From assembly GCA_004295045.1 (NCBI GenBank), contig SHND01000071.1, positions 62,001-126,000 of the forward strand: a stretch of DNA of 64,000 nt, given 5' to 3'. Below are positions 54,116 through 63,113 of this stretch, one piece after another. Position 1 is the stretch's first letter. Each line of letters starts with the position of its first letter. The notes under the pieces were generated by a model. It had not been told where the DNA came from. It was given only the letters and a program-made list of their open reading frames with translations, and searched no databases. The DNA is from Chloroflexota bacterium (lineage in GTDB: Bacteria; Chloroflexota; Anaerolineae; UBA4142; SHND01). A program made the translations under genes and the position numbers.

Positions 54116-55750
54116 TTATGTCATAGAGGTTGGAAAATACGCGCGCACTTGGGTGCCATTGCCCGGGGTGGAATGCAATTCAAGAGTGCCGCCCATCAAC
54201 TGGGCGCGTTCCTGCATCCCAATCAATCCCAGACTCGTGCCGTGAGCTGCCCACTCTCGCGCTGTCATTACATCAAACCCAATCCCATCATCGCGGATGA
54301 TCATTTCCAAGTATGCGGGCAGGGTTTCCAAATCCTGTTCCGGTTGTTGCATCTTGCTATCATCACGGACGTTCTTGTCGGCAACGCGTCTCAATTCGAT
54401 GGTGAGGTGGTGCGCGTGAGCATGACGCACGGCGTTGGTCAATGCTTCCTGCGCGATGCGAAAGCAGGTAATCTCAAGTTCGGGAGCGAATCGAATCTCA
54501 GCCGGATCGGCAATCAAGCTCGTCTCCAGACCCGCGCGCGCCACGCGCGTTTCGAGAAACCATTCCAGCGCCGCAACAAGACCCATGTCATCGAGAACCG
54601 ATGGATGCAATTCAAGCGAAAGCTCCCGGACCTGCTCCAGCGTTTCCTTGATCGAGTCCAAGCTTTCATCCAAAATGTCATTCGCCTTGGGGCTGTGAGG
54701 TGCGCGCCGAACCAACTGGAGGTTGACCTCGAGCGCGGTGAGCATTTGACCGATTCCGTCGTGCAACTCACGCGCCAGATAGCGGCGTTCTAATTCCTGC
54801 GTCTGGAGCAGCTGATGCGAAAGATGCTTCAAGCGCTCGCGCCCCCGGATGATTTGCTCGAATAGATTGGCGTTCGAAACAGCGCTCGCGGCTTGGGACC
54901 CAAAGAGCTCCAACAGCCGAGTTTCCGCGTCGGTAAAGACACGTGACGTGTCGCCCACTTCGGACACAACTAACACGCCAACCAACTCGCCGCGATGGAG
55001 CATTGGGACGCCGACGGAGGCGGAAAAGGGCATTCCCTCATACTGCTCGACGCGATGCTCCCACCGCCGGTAATCAGGCACGACACAAGGTTGACGCTGC
55101 TGCGCTACAAACCCCACCAGTCCCTCGCCTAACAACTGCTTGCTGCCGGCAGGCGGCGCGATTCCTTTCGACGCCGCGAGCTCCAACACATCTTCGGCGG
55201 CATTGTAGAGAAAGACACCCACGCTGGGCGCATGGAGCAGCTTGATGGCTCGCCCCAAAATCGCGTCGAGTACTTGTTCTCGATCTTTGTATTCGGCGAG
55301 GTCGCGTGATGTTTCGAACAAGGCAGCGAATTCATCGCCGCGCTCGCCAAGCTCCTGCTCTCTGCGCTTGCGCTCGCTAATATCACGCCCAACGCCAAAG
55401 ACAATATAGCCGTCGTCTTGGCGAATGACGTTCCACGTCACTTCAACGTGAAGCAGCACACCATCCTTGCGCCGCCACAATCGTTCCCGTACATGCATCT
55501 CTCCCGTTTCCAGGGTTCGATTTAGGTCTTGATCGGTTTCTGCCGCGTCATGTGCCAAGAAATCATCGAGGGTGAGATTGTCAACTTCATCTTTGGCGTA
55601 GCCGAGCATATTCAGGAACGCAACATTGGCTTCGATCAGCCGACGCGTCTGAACATCACACAAGTAAATCGCTTCGGGCGACTGGTGAAACAGCGCACGA
55701 TAACGAGCTTGGCTCGGAGCAATCGTTTGAGGGGTAGGGATGTTTTTCAC
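54116..55750 (-). CDS. NarX-type sensor histidine kinase with PAS and GAF domains
   Basis: A 544-residue soluble kinase. A PAS domain (about 15-130; ALFHQSPEAIYLCD) and a PAC-like segment are followed by a GAF domain (about 150-310), then the HisKA_3 segment ELERRYLARELHDGIGQML (His near residue 340) and an ATPase domain ending GMQERAQLMGGTLELHSTPG. GGAG six bases upstream supports a GTG start at 55750; a TTG at 55762 is less likely. No membrane helix is present, so the signal is intracellular, perhaps redox or a small ligand bound by PAS/GAF. The regulator gene follows 40 bases on. Confidence 0.9.
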   Translation of the reverse strand: MKNIPTPQTIAPSQARYRALFHQSPEAIYLCDVQTRRLIEANVAFLNMLGYAKDEVDNLTLDDFLAHDAAETDQDLNRTLETGEMHVRERLWRRKDGVLLHVEVTWNVIRQDDGYIVFGVGRDISERKRREQELGERGDEFAALFETSRDLAEYKDREQVLDAILGRAIKLLHAPSVGVFLYNAAEDVLELAASKGIAPPAGSKQLLGEGLVGFVAQQRQPCVVPDYRRWEHRVEQYEGMPFSASVGVPMLHRGELVGVLVVSEVGDTSRVFTDAETRLLELFGSQAASAVSNANLFEQIIRGRERLKHLSHQLLQTQELERRYLARELHDGIGQMLTALEVNLQLVRRAPHSPKANDILDESLDSIKETLEQVRELSLELHPSVLDDMGLVAALEWFLETRVARAGLETSLIADPAEIRFAPELEITCFRIAQEALTNAVRHAHAHHLTIELRRVADKNVRDDSKMQQPEQDLETLPAYLEMIIRDDGIGFDVMTAREWAAHGTSLGLIGMQERAQLMGGTLELHSTPGNGTQVRAYFPTSMT

Positions 55751-55957
55751 ATAGAGCTCCAATGGTGCGCTCTTCTTTCACTCCCGATGATGTGGACTCG
55801 ATTGCTGCCAGAAGCAATGAAAAACAGTAACGAAACGACTCTTTGATTTAGTATATCATAGAACACGCAGGCGGGATTGCACGAATTACCAAGATGGTGT
55901 AGTTCATTTTCGGGGTGCATCCTGAAGGCGATTGGAAGTCGCGACAACAACTATGCA

Positions 55958-55975
55958 AGTCTGCCTACGCAGACT
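55958..55975. repeat. REP-like hairpin
   Basis: AGTCTGC pairs perfectly with GCAGACT around a four-base CTAC loop. Without a T run it is not a standard terminator and may be a dispersed repeat. Confidence 0.6.
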
Positions 55976-56096
55976 AACGTGCAAAGGAACGTTTTGTGTT
56001 TTCGTTGCTGCGAAATGGATTCGCCCGAAACCTCACTCCCAATGCGAACCGCACCCTTTGCAAAAATTGGCGCGCACTTGCGTGCTTGACAGTGAG

Positions 56097-56147
56097 CCAG
56101 TTACAAGTTACAAGTTGCAAGTTTCAAATGACTGCAACTGGTAACTG
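56097..56147. repeat. Short-period repeat with inverted ends
   Basis: CAAGTTA-like 7-base units in tandem (AGTTACAAGTTACAAGTTGC), and outer CAGTTAC (56098-56104) matched by GTAACTG (56141-56147), followed by ATTTTT. It precedes the + strand regulator gene by about 20 bases. Confidence 0.6.
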
Positions 56148-56165
56148 ATTTTTGAACACACTCGC

Positions 56166-56918
56166 ATGAACCTTCTCCTTGTTGAAGACAATCCGAAACT
56201 CCGCGAAGCATTAAAGCGCGGGCTGGAAGTGACCGCGCGGGTGCGCGTGCTTTACGACTGCGCGCGCGGTGAGGACGCGTTCGCGTTTTGTGTGCAAAAC
56301 TCTGCTTTGCAGCGCGCTGCGCCCGACGCAATCTTGATGGATGTGCAGCTGGAAGGCGCAATGAATGGCATTCAAGCGGCGGTTGCGCTTCGCCGCGAGT
56401 TTCCGCGCATGCCTGTGGTGTTCTATTCGATTCAAGATGACGACGCGTACTATCGCGATTTTTTACGGTCGGGGATTTTGAGCCATTATGCGTACGTCAA
56501 AAAATCGAATTACTTACTGCCCGAAATGATTTTGCCGCTGCTGCAAGACGCGCGGGCAGGGCGCGGCTTTATTGATCCTGAAATCGAGACGCGCGTACAC
56601 GCGGTGCGCACGCGCGACGCGAACGACCCTATGGCGCTGCTCGAACCCAACGAACAACAGGTCGCAAAACTTTTGGCGCAGGGCTTGAGCAACGAACAGA
56701 TCGCCGCGCGCATGGGCTTTAAAGATCGGCGCACCATCGCGCGAACGAATGGGCAAATTTACGCGGCGTGGGGCTTGAACGACAACGCGACGGATGAAAA
56801 AATCGCGCGTACGCGCGCGGCATTAATCGTGCGTGCCCAACGTTTGTTGCGCTGGGATGAAAACGGCGTGACGTACGCGCAAAATGAGCGCGGCGAATGG
56901 ATCGCGTGGGAAGGTTGA
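56166..56918 (+). CDS. Response regulator with LuxR-like output
   Basis: A 250-residue protein. The receiver (about 1-130) has LLLVEDNPKLREALKRG and ILMDVQLEGAMNG with the phosphoacceptor Asp. The output part (about 160-225) has LLEPNEQQVAKLLAQGLSNEQIAARMGF, a LuxR-like helix-turn-helix with a divergent second helix. It is followed by a kinase gene 55 bases downstream, which reverses the usual kinase-regulator order seen in the two other pairs here. The extra C-terminal tail (about 30 residues) is unassigned. Confidence 0.82.
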   Translation: MNLLLVEDNPKLREALKRGLEVTARVRVLYDCARGEDAFAFCVQNSALQRAAPDAILMDVQLEGAMNGIQAAVALRREFPRMPVVFYSIQDDDAYYRDFLRSGILSHYAYVKKSNYLLPEMILPLLQDARAGRGFIDPEIETRVHAVRTRDANDPMALLEPNEQQVAKLLAQGLSNEQIAARMGFKDRRTIARTNGQIYAAWGLNDNATDEKIARTRAALIVRAQRLLRWDENGVTYAQNERGEWIAWEG

Positions 56919-56973
56919 GAGTGGATGGATGCGATTTGTGGCTTTGCTCGGAAGGACATTTCATCCTTGATTT

Positions 56974-59046
56974 ATGAGCGGTAATCCAATTCTCGACACG
57001 ACAGCGCTCGCGGTCTCGCTGTTCAATACGATGCTGCTTCTCTGGCTCGGCATCGTCGTCGTTTCCAACGCGGATCGGCGCAGTTGGGGCATTTGGTTGG
57101 CGAGCGGCGGATTGTTGTGCGGTGGAATTTTCTTTCTCGTTCACACCGCGATTCTCGCGCGCGGCTTGCGCGAAGCAACCATTGACTTGGATTGGTTGTG
57201 GCATTTTGGATGGCTGCCGATCATTGTCGCACCGCTGGCATGGTATGTGGTAATGCTGTGGTACGCCGGCTATTTGGGCGAACGCGTGAGCCGGAATCAA
57301 CGCCTGCATCGTGTTGGACTGCTGTTGGTTTCATTCGGCGCGTTGTTTCTGGCATTTCTCATCCTCTTTGTCGGTTCCCTCCCCGCGTTCAATCAAGTCG
57401 TCACGCTCGGTCGAACCGAATACATCGCAACGCCCGGCACACCGTTGCTTGTAGTCGTGTATGCGTTTTACAACATCACTTGCTTGGGCTTGGCGATTTA
57501 CGCGCTGCGTTATCCCGGACCCTCAGCGCGATGGATGGGCGAGCTGGCACGCAAACGCGCGCGTCCTTGGTTCGTTGCGGCTACGGTCGTTCTCTTGAGC
57601 GTGAGTTTGCTTGTCTCGGCGTTCGTCGTCATTTTGTATTTTGCCAGCTCCTCGCTGCCCGGGCGGGTGGAACAAATTCGAGAGCTGCTCACGTTGTTCG
57701 ATTTGATTATCGGCGCGCTCATCGCCATTGCGGTAATGTTGATTGGCAAAGCAACGGTTTCGTACGAAATTTTCACGGGCAAGACACTGCCGCGTCGCGG
57801 TTTTTTTCGGCAGTGGCGTCGCGCCGTCATTCTCGCGGCGGGTTACAGCGTTGTGGTTGCGGCGGCGATTACGTTTTCCTTGTCCCTCATTTACGCGCTG
57901 CTGCTCGCCACGGTGCTGCTCGTTATTTTTTACGCGTTACTCTCCGTCCGCATGTTTGGCGAACGCGAACGCGTTGTGCGCGAATTGCGCCCCTTCTTGA
58001 GTGCGCTGCCCGATGCGTCCGCGAATGGTTCACCGCGCGCGGCGTTTGATGCTTCCCAAACCTTTGGTTGGTTGTGCGAAAATGTTTTAAATGTACGCGT
58101 TGCGTACTTGGTACCCGGCGTGCCGTTTGCGACCATGCTCACGCATCCAACGCAAATCGCGCCGAAACTCGATCTTGCGGCGCTGCTGGCGCAACTTTCC
58201 AAATCCAACGAAATGTTCGTGCCAATTTCACCGACTCGATTTGCGAATGCGGTGTGGGCAATCCCGCTGCAAAGCGAACGCGGCTTGATGGGCGCGCTGC
58301 TCTTGAGTGAACGAAACGACGACAGTTTGTACACGCAGGAAGAGATTGAAAGCGCGCAGGCGGCGGGCGAGCGAATTTTGCAAGCGCAGGTGAACGCGGA
58401 ATGGACGCGGCGTTTGATCGAATTGCAGCGCGGGCGGTTGGCGGCGACGCAAGTAGTGGATCGCCGCGCGCGCAGAATTTTGCACGACGACATTTTGCCG
58501 CAATTGCATACGGCGATGTTGAGTTTGAGCGCAGGTGAAACACAAAACGCGCAAGCGCAAATGACAGAGATGCATCGCGCGTTATCGGATTTGTTGCGCG
58601 AAATGCCTGCGGGCGCGTCACCGCAAGTGGAACGCTATGGTTTGATTAGCGCATTGCGCCGCGCGGTGGATGAAGAATTTGTCAACGCGTTCGACCGCGT
58701 GACGTGGGACATTGAACCCGATGTCGAAGCGCGCGCCCAAACTCTCGCCGCGTTGAACGCGGAAGTGGTGTATGCGGCGGCGCGCGAAGCGATTCGCAAC
58801 GCGGCAAAACATGGCAGAGGCGGCGAGCAAACGCGCGCGTTACATTTGTGTATCGCCGCGTATTGGCGCGAGGGCTTGACGTTAGAAATTCAGGATGATG
58901 GCGTCGGCATTGCAAACGTTAGAGGAGAAGGGCAAGGATTGCAATTGCACAGCACGATGATGGCGGTGATCGGGGGTGCGTGGCGGATGGAGCGTGCGCA
59001 AGACAAGACGCGCGTAGAGTTGTATTTGCCAGTGGGCGTTGGGTGA
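56974..59046 (+). CDS. Multi-span sensor histidine kinase
   Basis: A 690-residue protein with about eight N-terminal helices (about 10-330), then a GAF-like region (about 370-470) and a HisKA_3-like segment RRILHDDILPQLH (His near residue 503), followed by an ATPase domain with AAREAIRNAAKHG and LEIQDDGVGI. The membrane part resembles an MASE/7TM-type sensor. It pairs with the response regulator encoded just upstream. ATG 56974 has no strong ribosome-binding site. It ends close to a convergent methyltransferase gene. Confidence 0.83.
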   Translation: MSGNPILDTTALAVSLFNTMLLLWLGIVVVSNADRRSWGIWLASGGLLCGGIFFLVHTAILARGLREATIDLDWLWHFGWLPIIVAPLAWYVVMLWYAGYLGERVSRNQRLHRVGLLLVSFGALFLAFLILFVGSLPAFNQVVTLGRTEYIATPGTPLLVVVYAFYNITCLGLAIYALRYPGPSARWMGELARKRARPWFVAATVVLLSVSLLVSAFVVILYFASSSLPGRVEQIRELLTLFDLIIGALIAIAVMLIGKATVSYEIFTGKTLPRRGFFRQWRRAVILAAGYSVVVAAAITFSLSLIYALLLATVLLVIFYALLSVRMFGERERVVRELRPFLSALPDASANGSPRAAFDASQTFGWLCENVLNVRVAYLVPGVPFATMLTHPTQIAPKLDLAALLAQLSKSNEMFVPISPTRFANAVWAIPLQSERGLMGALLLSERNDDSLYTQEEIESAQAAGERILQAQVNAEWTRRLIELQRGRLAATQVVDRRARRILHDDILPQLHTAMLSLSAGETQNAQAQMTEMHRALSDLLREMPAGASPQVERYGLISALRRAVDEEFVNAFDRVTWDIEPDVEARAQTLAALNAEVVYAAAREAIRNAAKHGRGGEQTRALHLCIAAYWREGLTLEIQDDGVGIANVRGEGQGLQLHSTMMAVIGGAWRMERAQDKTRVELYLPVGVG

Positions 59047-59065
59047 TGGGGTGATTAGGTGATTC
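59041..59065. repeat. GGTGATT-type short tandem repeat
   Basis: Degenerate tandem units of GGGTGAT/GGGGTGATT/AGGTGATT overlap the end of the kinase gene and the gap before the convergent methyltransferase gene. Confidence 0.6.
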
Positions 59066-59585
59066 GGCGCGCGATTACAGTTGCGTATACGCGTTTTCCG
59101 TCGTCAGTTTCTTGCTGCTGTAAAATTTCAAGTCCGCGAAACATTTCCGAAAGATTTGCGAGGTCGAACAAATAGCAGGGATTGAAATCCGGGCGATATT
59201 TTTGATCGGCGATGGTGTACGTTTCAAAAAAAACGGTGCCGTCAAGCGCAAGCAGTTCGAAAAAATTTACGCGCCGATCGTAAAAGCGAATGTTGAGAAT
59301 CGTGTCAAAGCTCTGTTGTGTGAAGGGTAGATGGCTCGCCTCGACGACGACGCGCGCAATTTCTTTTGGGGCGCGCGACAATCCTTCCTCCGAAATATCC
59401 GCGTTGACAATACGAAATTCATTCGAGTGCGACCCAAGCCACGCGCCATTTTGTCCCAAGCCACCCGCGAGGTCGAGGACGCGTCCGCGCTTTAGCAAGT
59501 GCGCGTAACGTATGAGATTCGTGTTCACGCGCGCCGCGTGAATTTCGGCGTGATATTTTTCGTTCCAGCGAGCGCGGTCATTCAC
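59055..59585 (-). CDS. Class I SAM-dependent methyltransferase
   Basis: A 176-residue methyltransferase. The SAM-binding loop is RVLDLAGGLGQNGAWL (about residues 34-49), followed by NADISEEGL and HLPFTQQSFDTIL, the usual order. The size is near the TehB/UbiE-like minimal form. Its start overlaps the stop of the upstream hydrolase/ligase gene (59582-59585), so the two are translationally coupled and probably in one pathway. Acceptor unknown. Confidence 0.82.
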   Translation of the reverse strand: MNDRARWNEKYHAEIHAARVNTNLIRYAHLLKRGRVLDLAGGLGQNGAWLGSHSNEFRIVNADISEEGLSRAPKEIARVVVEASHLPFTQQSFDTILNIRFYDRRVNFFELLALDGTVFFETYTIADQKYRPDFNPCYLFDLANLSEMFRGLEILQQQETDDGKRVYATVIARRIT

Positions 59586-62062
59586 GATTTATTTTCTTGC
59601 TCCAACAATTTTCGCTTGAACACTTTGCCGACAAAGGTTTTGGGAAGCGCGTCGCGGAATTCGATTTCTTCCGGTACATTCGTTTCGGGCAGACGCGAAC
59701 GCGTGAACGCAAGAATTTCTTCGCGCGTCGGTTTCGCGTTGCGCGTCGGAACGATGTACGCTTTGATCAATTCATTTTGGAAATCGCCGTTGATGGGGAT
59801 GCCTACGACCGCCGCTTCGCTCACTTGAGGATACTCAAACAGCACTTCTTCAATATCGCGCGGAAAAATTACGCGTCCGTTTTTTTGAATCACATCGCTC
59901 TTGCGGTCAATAAAAGTGAAATAGCCCTCTTCGTCCATGCGCGCAATGTCGCCCGTGTAGAGCCAGCCGTCGCGTAACGCGCGCTGCGTCGCGTCCGAAT
60001 TGTTCCAATAACTCTTCATCACTTGCGGACCGCGTATCACAAGCTCGCCGATTTCACCAATCGGCAAATCCCAGCCCGTTTCCATGTCCACAATTTTCGC
60101 GTCCGTGTCGGGCAGCGGTACGCCAATCGTTCCCGCGATGGCGTCGCCAAAGATCGGATTCGCGTGTGTGACCGGACTCGCTTCGGTGAGACCGTATCCT
60201 TCCACCAAACGCCCGCGCGTGATTTTTTCAAATGCTTCTTGCACTTCAAGCGGCAGCGGCGCGGCGCCCGATAAACAGGCGCGGATGCTTTTCACGCCAA
60301 AGCTGCGCGCATTCGGAAATTGATTGATGGCGAGAAAAATATTTGGCACGCCGGGAAAAATCGAAGGACGATTGCGTTGGATCGCTTCCAGCATCACGCC
60401 CGTTTGCGGCGTGGGCAGGAGGATCATTGCTCCCGCAATCGAAATCGCAAAATTCATGCACGTTGTCATCGCGTACGAGTGGGCGAGGGGCAGCGCGCAC
60501 AAGATGCGTTCTTGCGTTTCGATGACATCGGGCATCCAGTGACGGAGCTGCATTGTGTTTGCGACCAGATTCGCGTGGGTGAGCATGACGCCTTTGGGTA
60601 ACTCGGTTGTGCCGGTAGAGTATTGGATTAGGGCGAGATCATCGGGCGCAACATCCACGAGCGGCGTTTCTTTGCTCGATTTGTCGAGCCACTGCTGAAA
60701 GAAAAAAACGCCGGGCGGCGGAGTTTTGTCAAAGAGCGGATTTTTTGGAATGCGATTTTCTGCCTGCAGGGTCGCGCGCCGCACACGCGAAACGTATTCG
60801 TCCAAGCCGGTCAAGATAGTGTGTTCAATTTTCGTTTCCGCTTGAATCGAAACGAGCATCGGGTAACTTGCATTTAGCGCCACAATCACACGCGCGTCAG
60901 AATCGGTGAGATGATGCTGCAGCTCGCGCGCTTCCGAAGAGGGATTCAGATTCACCACGACCGCGCCCGCTTTTAGCGCGCCATAGTACGCAATCACAAA
61001 CTGCGGACAATTCGGCAAGAATAATGCCACACGCTCCCCTTTTTTAATCCCCAACGCGGTGAGGGCGTTGGCAAAACGGTTCGCCTGCCGACGCAGCGCG
61101 CGGTACGACAACGTGCTGTCGTAATAGATCGTCGCCGTCGCGTTCGGAAAACGGCGGTCAGCAATGTCGAGAAAACGAAACAACGGCTGGGTGGGATAAT
61201 GCAGTGAATACGGCACGTCATCTTCGTAATGCAGCAGCCACGGACGCGTTTGCAAGAGTTTGATTCTTTCCGCGCGGCGTCCTTCGCGCCACGACACCGA
61301 TTCGCTGCCGATAAAGCGTTGGATGGCGCGGTTCACCGCGTCGGCGCGTTCGAGCTGCACCATGTGCGCGGACACGGAAATTTTTGCGAGCTGCGCATTG
61401 GGAATCAGATCCGCAACTTCTTCATACCGCGATTGTTCAAAGACTAAATCGCGCACTCCCAAAATCACCAATGTCGGCACGCGAATTTGCGGCAAAACTT
61501 GTTTGCCGTTCCACATCGCAACATTGTCGAGATACATGCGCTTCATTACAAAAAAGGGCGCGTTATAAATGACGGGCAATTTTTTGCGCAAGGGTTCCGC
61601 CCATTCCGTCGGCAAACGCGAAATGATCTCTTGCGCGATGCCGAGTTTGAAACTGGACGCTGTTCCAATCAAGATCAATTTTTCGACGCGCGTCGGATTT
61701 TTGACTGTGAACGAAGCGGCAATCGCTCCGCCAAACGAATGTCCGATGACGACGAATTGTTTTGGAAAATTGAGTTGCTCGACGATGCGCTCCAAATCGC
61801 TCACATGCTCTTGCATCGTGTACGCGGAATCGGGATGGTCGCTCAAGCCATGCCCGCGCAAATCGGGCGCGACGACGCGATATTTTTCCGCGTACGCGGC
61901 GAGCTGCTTTTCCCATTGCAAAGCATGTCCGCCGAAACCGTGAAGGAATAAAATCGTATGTTCCGCATCGCGCGGTCCTGCATCCACCACGCTGAGCCGA
62001 ACGCGCGGCGAAATGGAAACAGAGATTTCCGTGCGGTAGAGGTCGAGGTCAAGGAGAGGCAT
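59582..62062 (-). CDS. Alpha/beta-hydrolase fused to long-chain acyl-CoA ligase
   Basis: An 826-residue two-domain protein. The N-terminal hydrolase (about 1-260) has the oxyanion segment HGFGG and nucleophile elbow VVIGHSFGG (Ser109), with a later SAHMVQLE His. The C-terminal part is an ANL ligase: QYSTGTTELPKGVML is a variant of the AMP-binding P-loop, GWLYTGDIARMDEEG and DRKSDVIQKNG are the hinge and catalytic region, and the terminal VGKVFKRKL holds the conserved Lys. The fusion could release a fatty acid from an ester and activate it to CoA. It may be transcribed from a -10-like TACAAC just before the ATG; no Shine-Dalgarno is seen. Confidence 0.87.
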   Translation of the reverse strand: MPLLDLDLYRTEISVSISPRVRLSVVDAGPRDAEHTILFLHGFGGHALQWEKQLAAYAEKYRVVAPDLRGHGLSDHPDSAYTMQEHVSDLERIVEQLNFPKQFVVIGHSFGGAIAASFTVKNPTRVEKLILIGTASSFKLGIAQEIISRLPTEWAEPLRKKLPVIYNAPFFVMKRMYLDNVAMWNGKQVLPQIRVPTLVILGVRDLVFEQSRYEEVADLIPNAQLAKISVSAHMVQLERADAVNRAIQRFIGSESVSWREGRRAERIKLLQTRPWLLHYEDDVPYSLHYPTQPLFRFLDIADRRFPNATATIYYDSTLSYRALRRQANRFANALTALGIKKGERVALFLPNCPQFVIAYYGALKAGAVVVNLNPSSEARELQHHLTDSDARVIVALNASYPMLVSIQAETKIEHTILTGLDEYVSRVRRATLQAENRIPKNPLFDKTPPPGVFFFQQWLDKSSKETPLVDVAPDDLALIQYSTGTTELPKGVMLTHANLVANTMQLRHWMPDVIETQERILCALPLAHSYAMTTCMNFAISIAGAMILLPTPQTGVMLEAIQRNRPSIFPGVPNIFLAINQFPNARSFGVKSIRACLSGAAPLPLEVQEAFEKITRGRLVEGYGLTEASPVTHANPIFGDAIAGTIGVPLPDTDAKIVDMETGWDLPIGEIGELVIRGPQVMKSYWNNSDATQRALRDGWLYTGDIARMDEEGYFTFIDRKSDVIQKNGRVIFPRDIEEVLFEYPQVSEAAVVGIPINGDFQNELIKAYIVPTRNAKPTREEILAFTRSRLPETNVPEEIEFRDALPKTFVGKVFKRKLLEQENKS

Positions 62063-62077
62063 GAGGGATGAGTTGTA

Positions 62078-62095
62078 AGGTATGAGGGATGAGGG
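62078..62095. repeat. Left copy of inverted repeat bracketing the four-helix-bundle gene
   Basis: AGGTATGAGGGATGAGGG. Its inverted copy is at 62504-62521 with one mismatch. A related direct copy, AGGCATGAGGGATGAG, lies at 62057-62072 and covers the start codon of the hydrolase/ligase gene. Confidence 0.7.
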
Positions 62096-62100
62096 CAGAG

Positions 62101-62484
62101 TTATTTCTTTGGATTGTCGCGTAATTCTGCAACCGAAGAACGTAACCCACCAATAATGCGTGCGACCTCCTCCGCCTGCGCCATAAGATTTTTGAATTCC
62201 ATCTCGTCAATGTATTTGCAATCAAGTGCGATATATAACTGTGAGCGGAGCTCTGCGCAAGAGGATTTCGCAATCGTGAGGAACTGAAAGAATTCGCCGC
62301 GTCGATTTCGTTCAAAGCCCTCTGCAAGGTTGGACATAATCGAGACAGCAGCGCGTTGCATCTGCCCTGTCAAGCCATAATCTTTGGCGAATGTGCCTTT
62401 CCGTGTCACCCGATAAATGTCTTTCGTCAATACACGCGCTTTTTGCCATGCAATCAAGTCTTCAAAACGTTTAACACTTGCCAT
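62101..62484 (-). CDS. Four-helix bundle protein (23S rRNA intervening-sequence type)
   Basis: A 127-residue protein starting MASVKRFEDLIAWQKAR and holding GLTGQMQRAAVSIMSNLAEGFER, the hallmark of the small helical bundle encoded in intervening sequences of 23S rRNA in some bacteria and also found as a free gene. AAGGA six bases upstream supports ATG 62484; an upstream ATG at 62517 overlaps the neighbour gene. It sits between ThDP-enzyme and hydrolase/ligase genes in the same direction, bracketed by inverted repeats. Function is unknown; an RNA-binding or mobile role has been suggested for the family. Confidence 0.85.
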   Translation of the reverse strand: MASVKRFEDLIAWQKARVLTKDIYRVTRKGTFAKDYGLTGQMQRAAVSIMSNLAEGFERNRRGEFFQFLTIAKSSCAELRSQLYIALDCKYIDEMEFKNLMAQAEEVARIIGGLRSSVAELRDNPKK

Positions 62485-62503
62485 GTCTGTTCCTTTCACT
62501 CGT

Positions 62504-62521
62504 CCCTCATCCCTCATGCCT
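62504..62521. repeat. Right copy of inverted repeat bracketing the four-helix-bundle gene
   Basis: CCCTCATCCCTCATGCCT, the inverted copy of 62078-62095 with 17 of 18 matching bases. It overlaps the stop codon of the upstream ThDP beta gene (62514-62516). Confidence 0.7.
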
Positions 62522-63110
62522 CATTCCTCAGCGCTTCTTTCAAACGATGTACACTATCCGCGAGCGAGCCGCGCAAATAAGGCGTGTCTTCGGTTTGTTT
62601 GCGATTGGGTGGAGGTTCTGCGCCCGGTTCCAAACGAACGGAAACGAAAACGGGTCCTTGCAGCTGCATGATTTTGTCCAAGCTATTTTCGTACTCGCGC
62701 GCGTCGTTGAAATGAAACGCGTGGGGAAACCCGCACGCCAGCGCGATCTCGTGAAAATCCACCGCGCCCGCGCCGGGAATATTTTGGTTGCCCGTCACTT
62801 CGTACGTGTTATTTTGCGCGACGAACAAAATCAAATTACGCGCGCGGCACTGTGCGATGGTGACGAGTGAGCCGAGCGACATGAGCATACTGCCGTCGCC
62901 ATTCAAACAGATGACACCGCGCTGCGGCTGCGCGAGCGCGATGCCGAGCGCGAGCGATTGCGCGTGTCCCATCGCGCTGTCGGCGAACGCAAAATCGAGT
63001 TCGTGTTTGGACAGGCGCCCCCACGCGCGCACGAGTGACATGGTGCTGACGATCACTTGGTCGGTGCGGCGGGCGGCGAGGGGCGAGAGGAATTCGTGTT
63101 GGGTCAACAT
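62514..63110 (-). CDS. ThDP-dependent decarboxylase, beta (PP-domain) subunit
   Basis: A 198-residue protein. The ThDP-binding motif GDGSMLMSLGSLVTIAQC with the later NNTYEVTG (GDG-x-NN type) is clear. It matches the pyrophosphate-binding half of sulfopyruvate/phosphonopyruvate decarboxylases, whose two halves are separate genes in some organisms. The alpha (PYR) half is encoded 69 bases upstream. ATG 63110 gives the best N-terminus; a longer frame starts at 63152. Substrate could be sulfopyruvate or phosphonopyruvate, but neither can be shown. Confidence 0.82.
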   Translation of the reverse strand: MLTQHEFLSPLAARRTDQVIVSTMSLVRAWGRLSKHELDFAFADSAMGHAQSLALGIALAQPQRGVICLNGDGSMLMSLGSLVTIAQCRARNLILFVAQNNTYEVTGNQNIPGAGAVDFHEIALACGFPHAFHFNDAREYENSLDKIMQLQGPVFVSVRLEPGAEPPPNRKQTEDTPYLRGSLADSVHRLKEALRNEA

Positions 63111-63113
63111 GGG

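Larger units (their letters stand above)
55751..56165. other. 415-base intergenic region between divergent signalling genes
   Basis: No gene seen. On the - strand TATACT-like sequence near 55853 could be part of the kinase promoter, without a good -35. It holds a perfect hairpin at 55958-55975 and a short-period repeat at 56097-56147. Confidence 0.5.
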
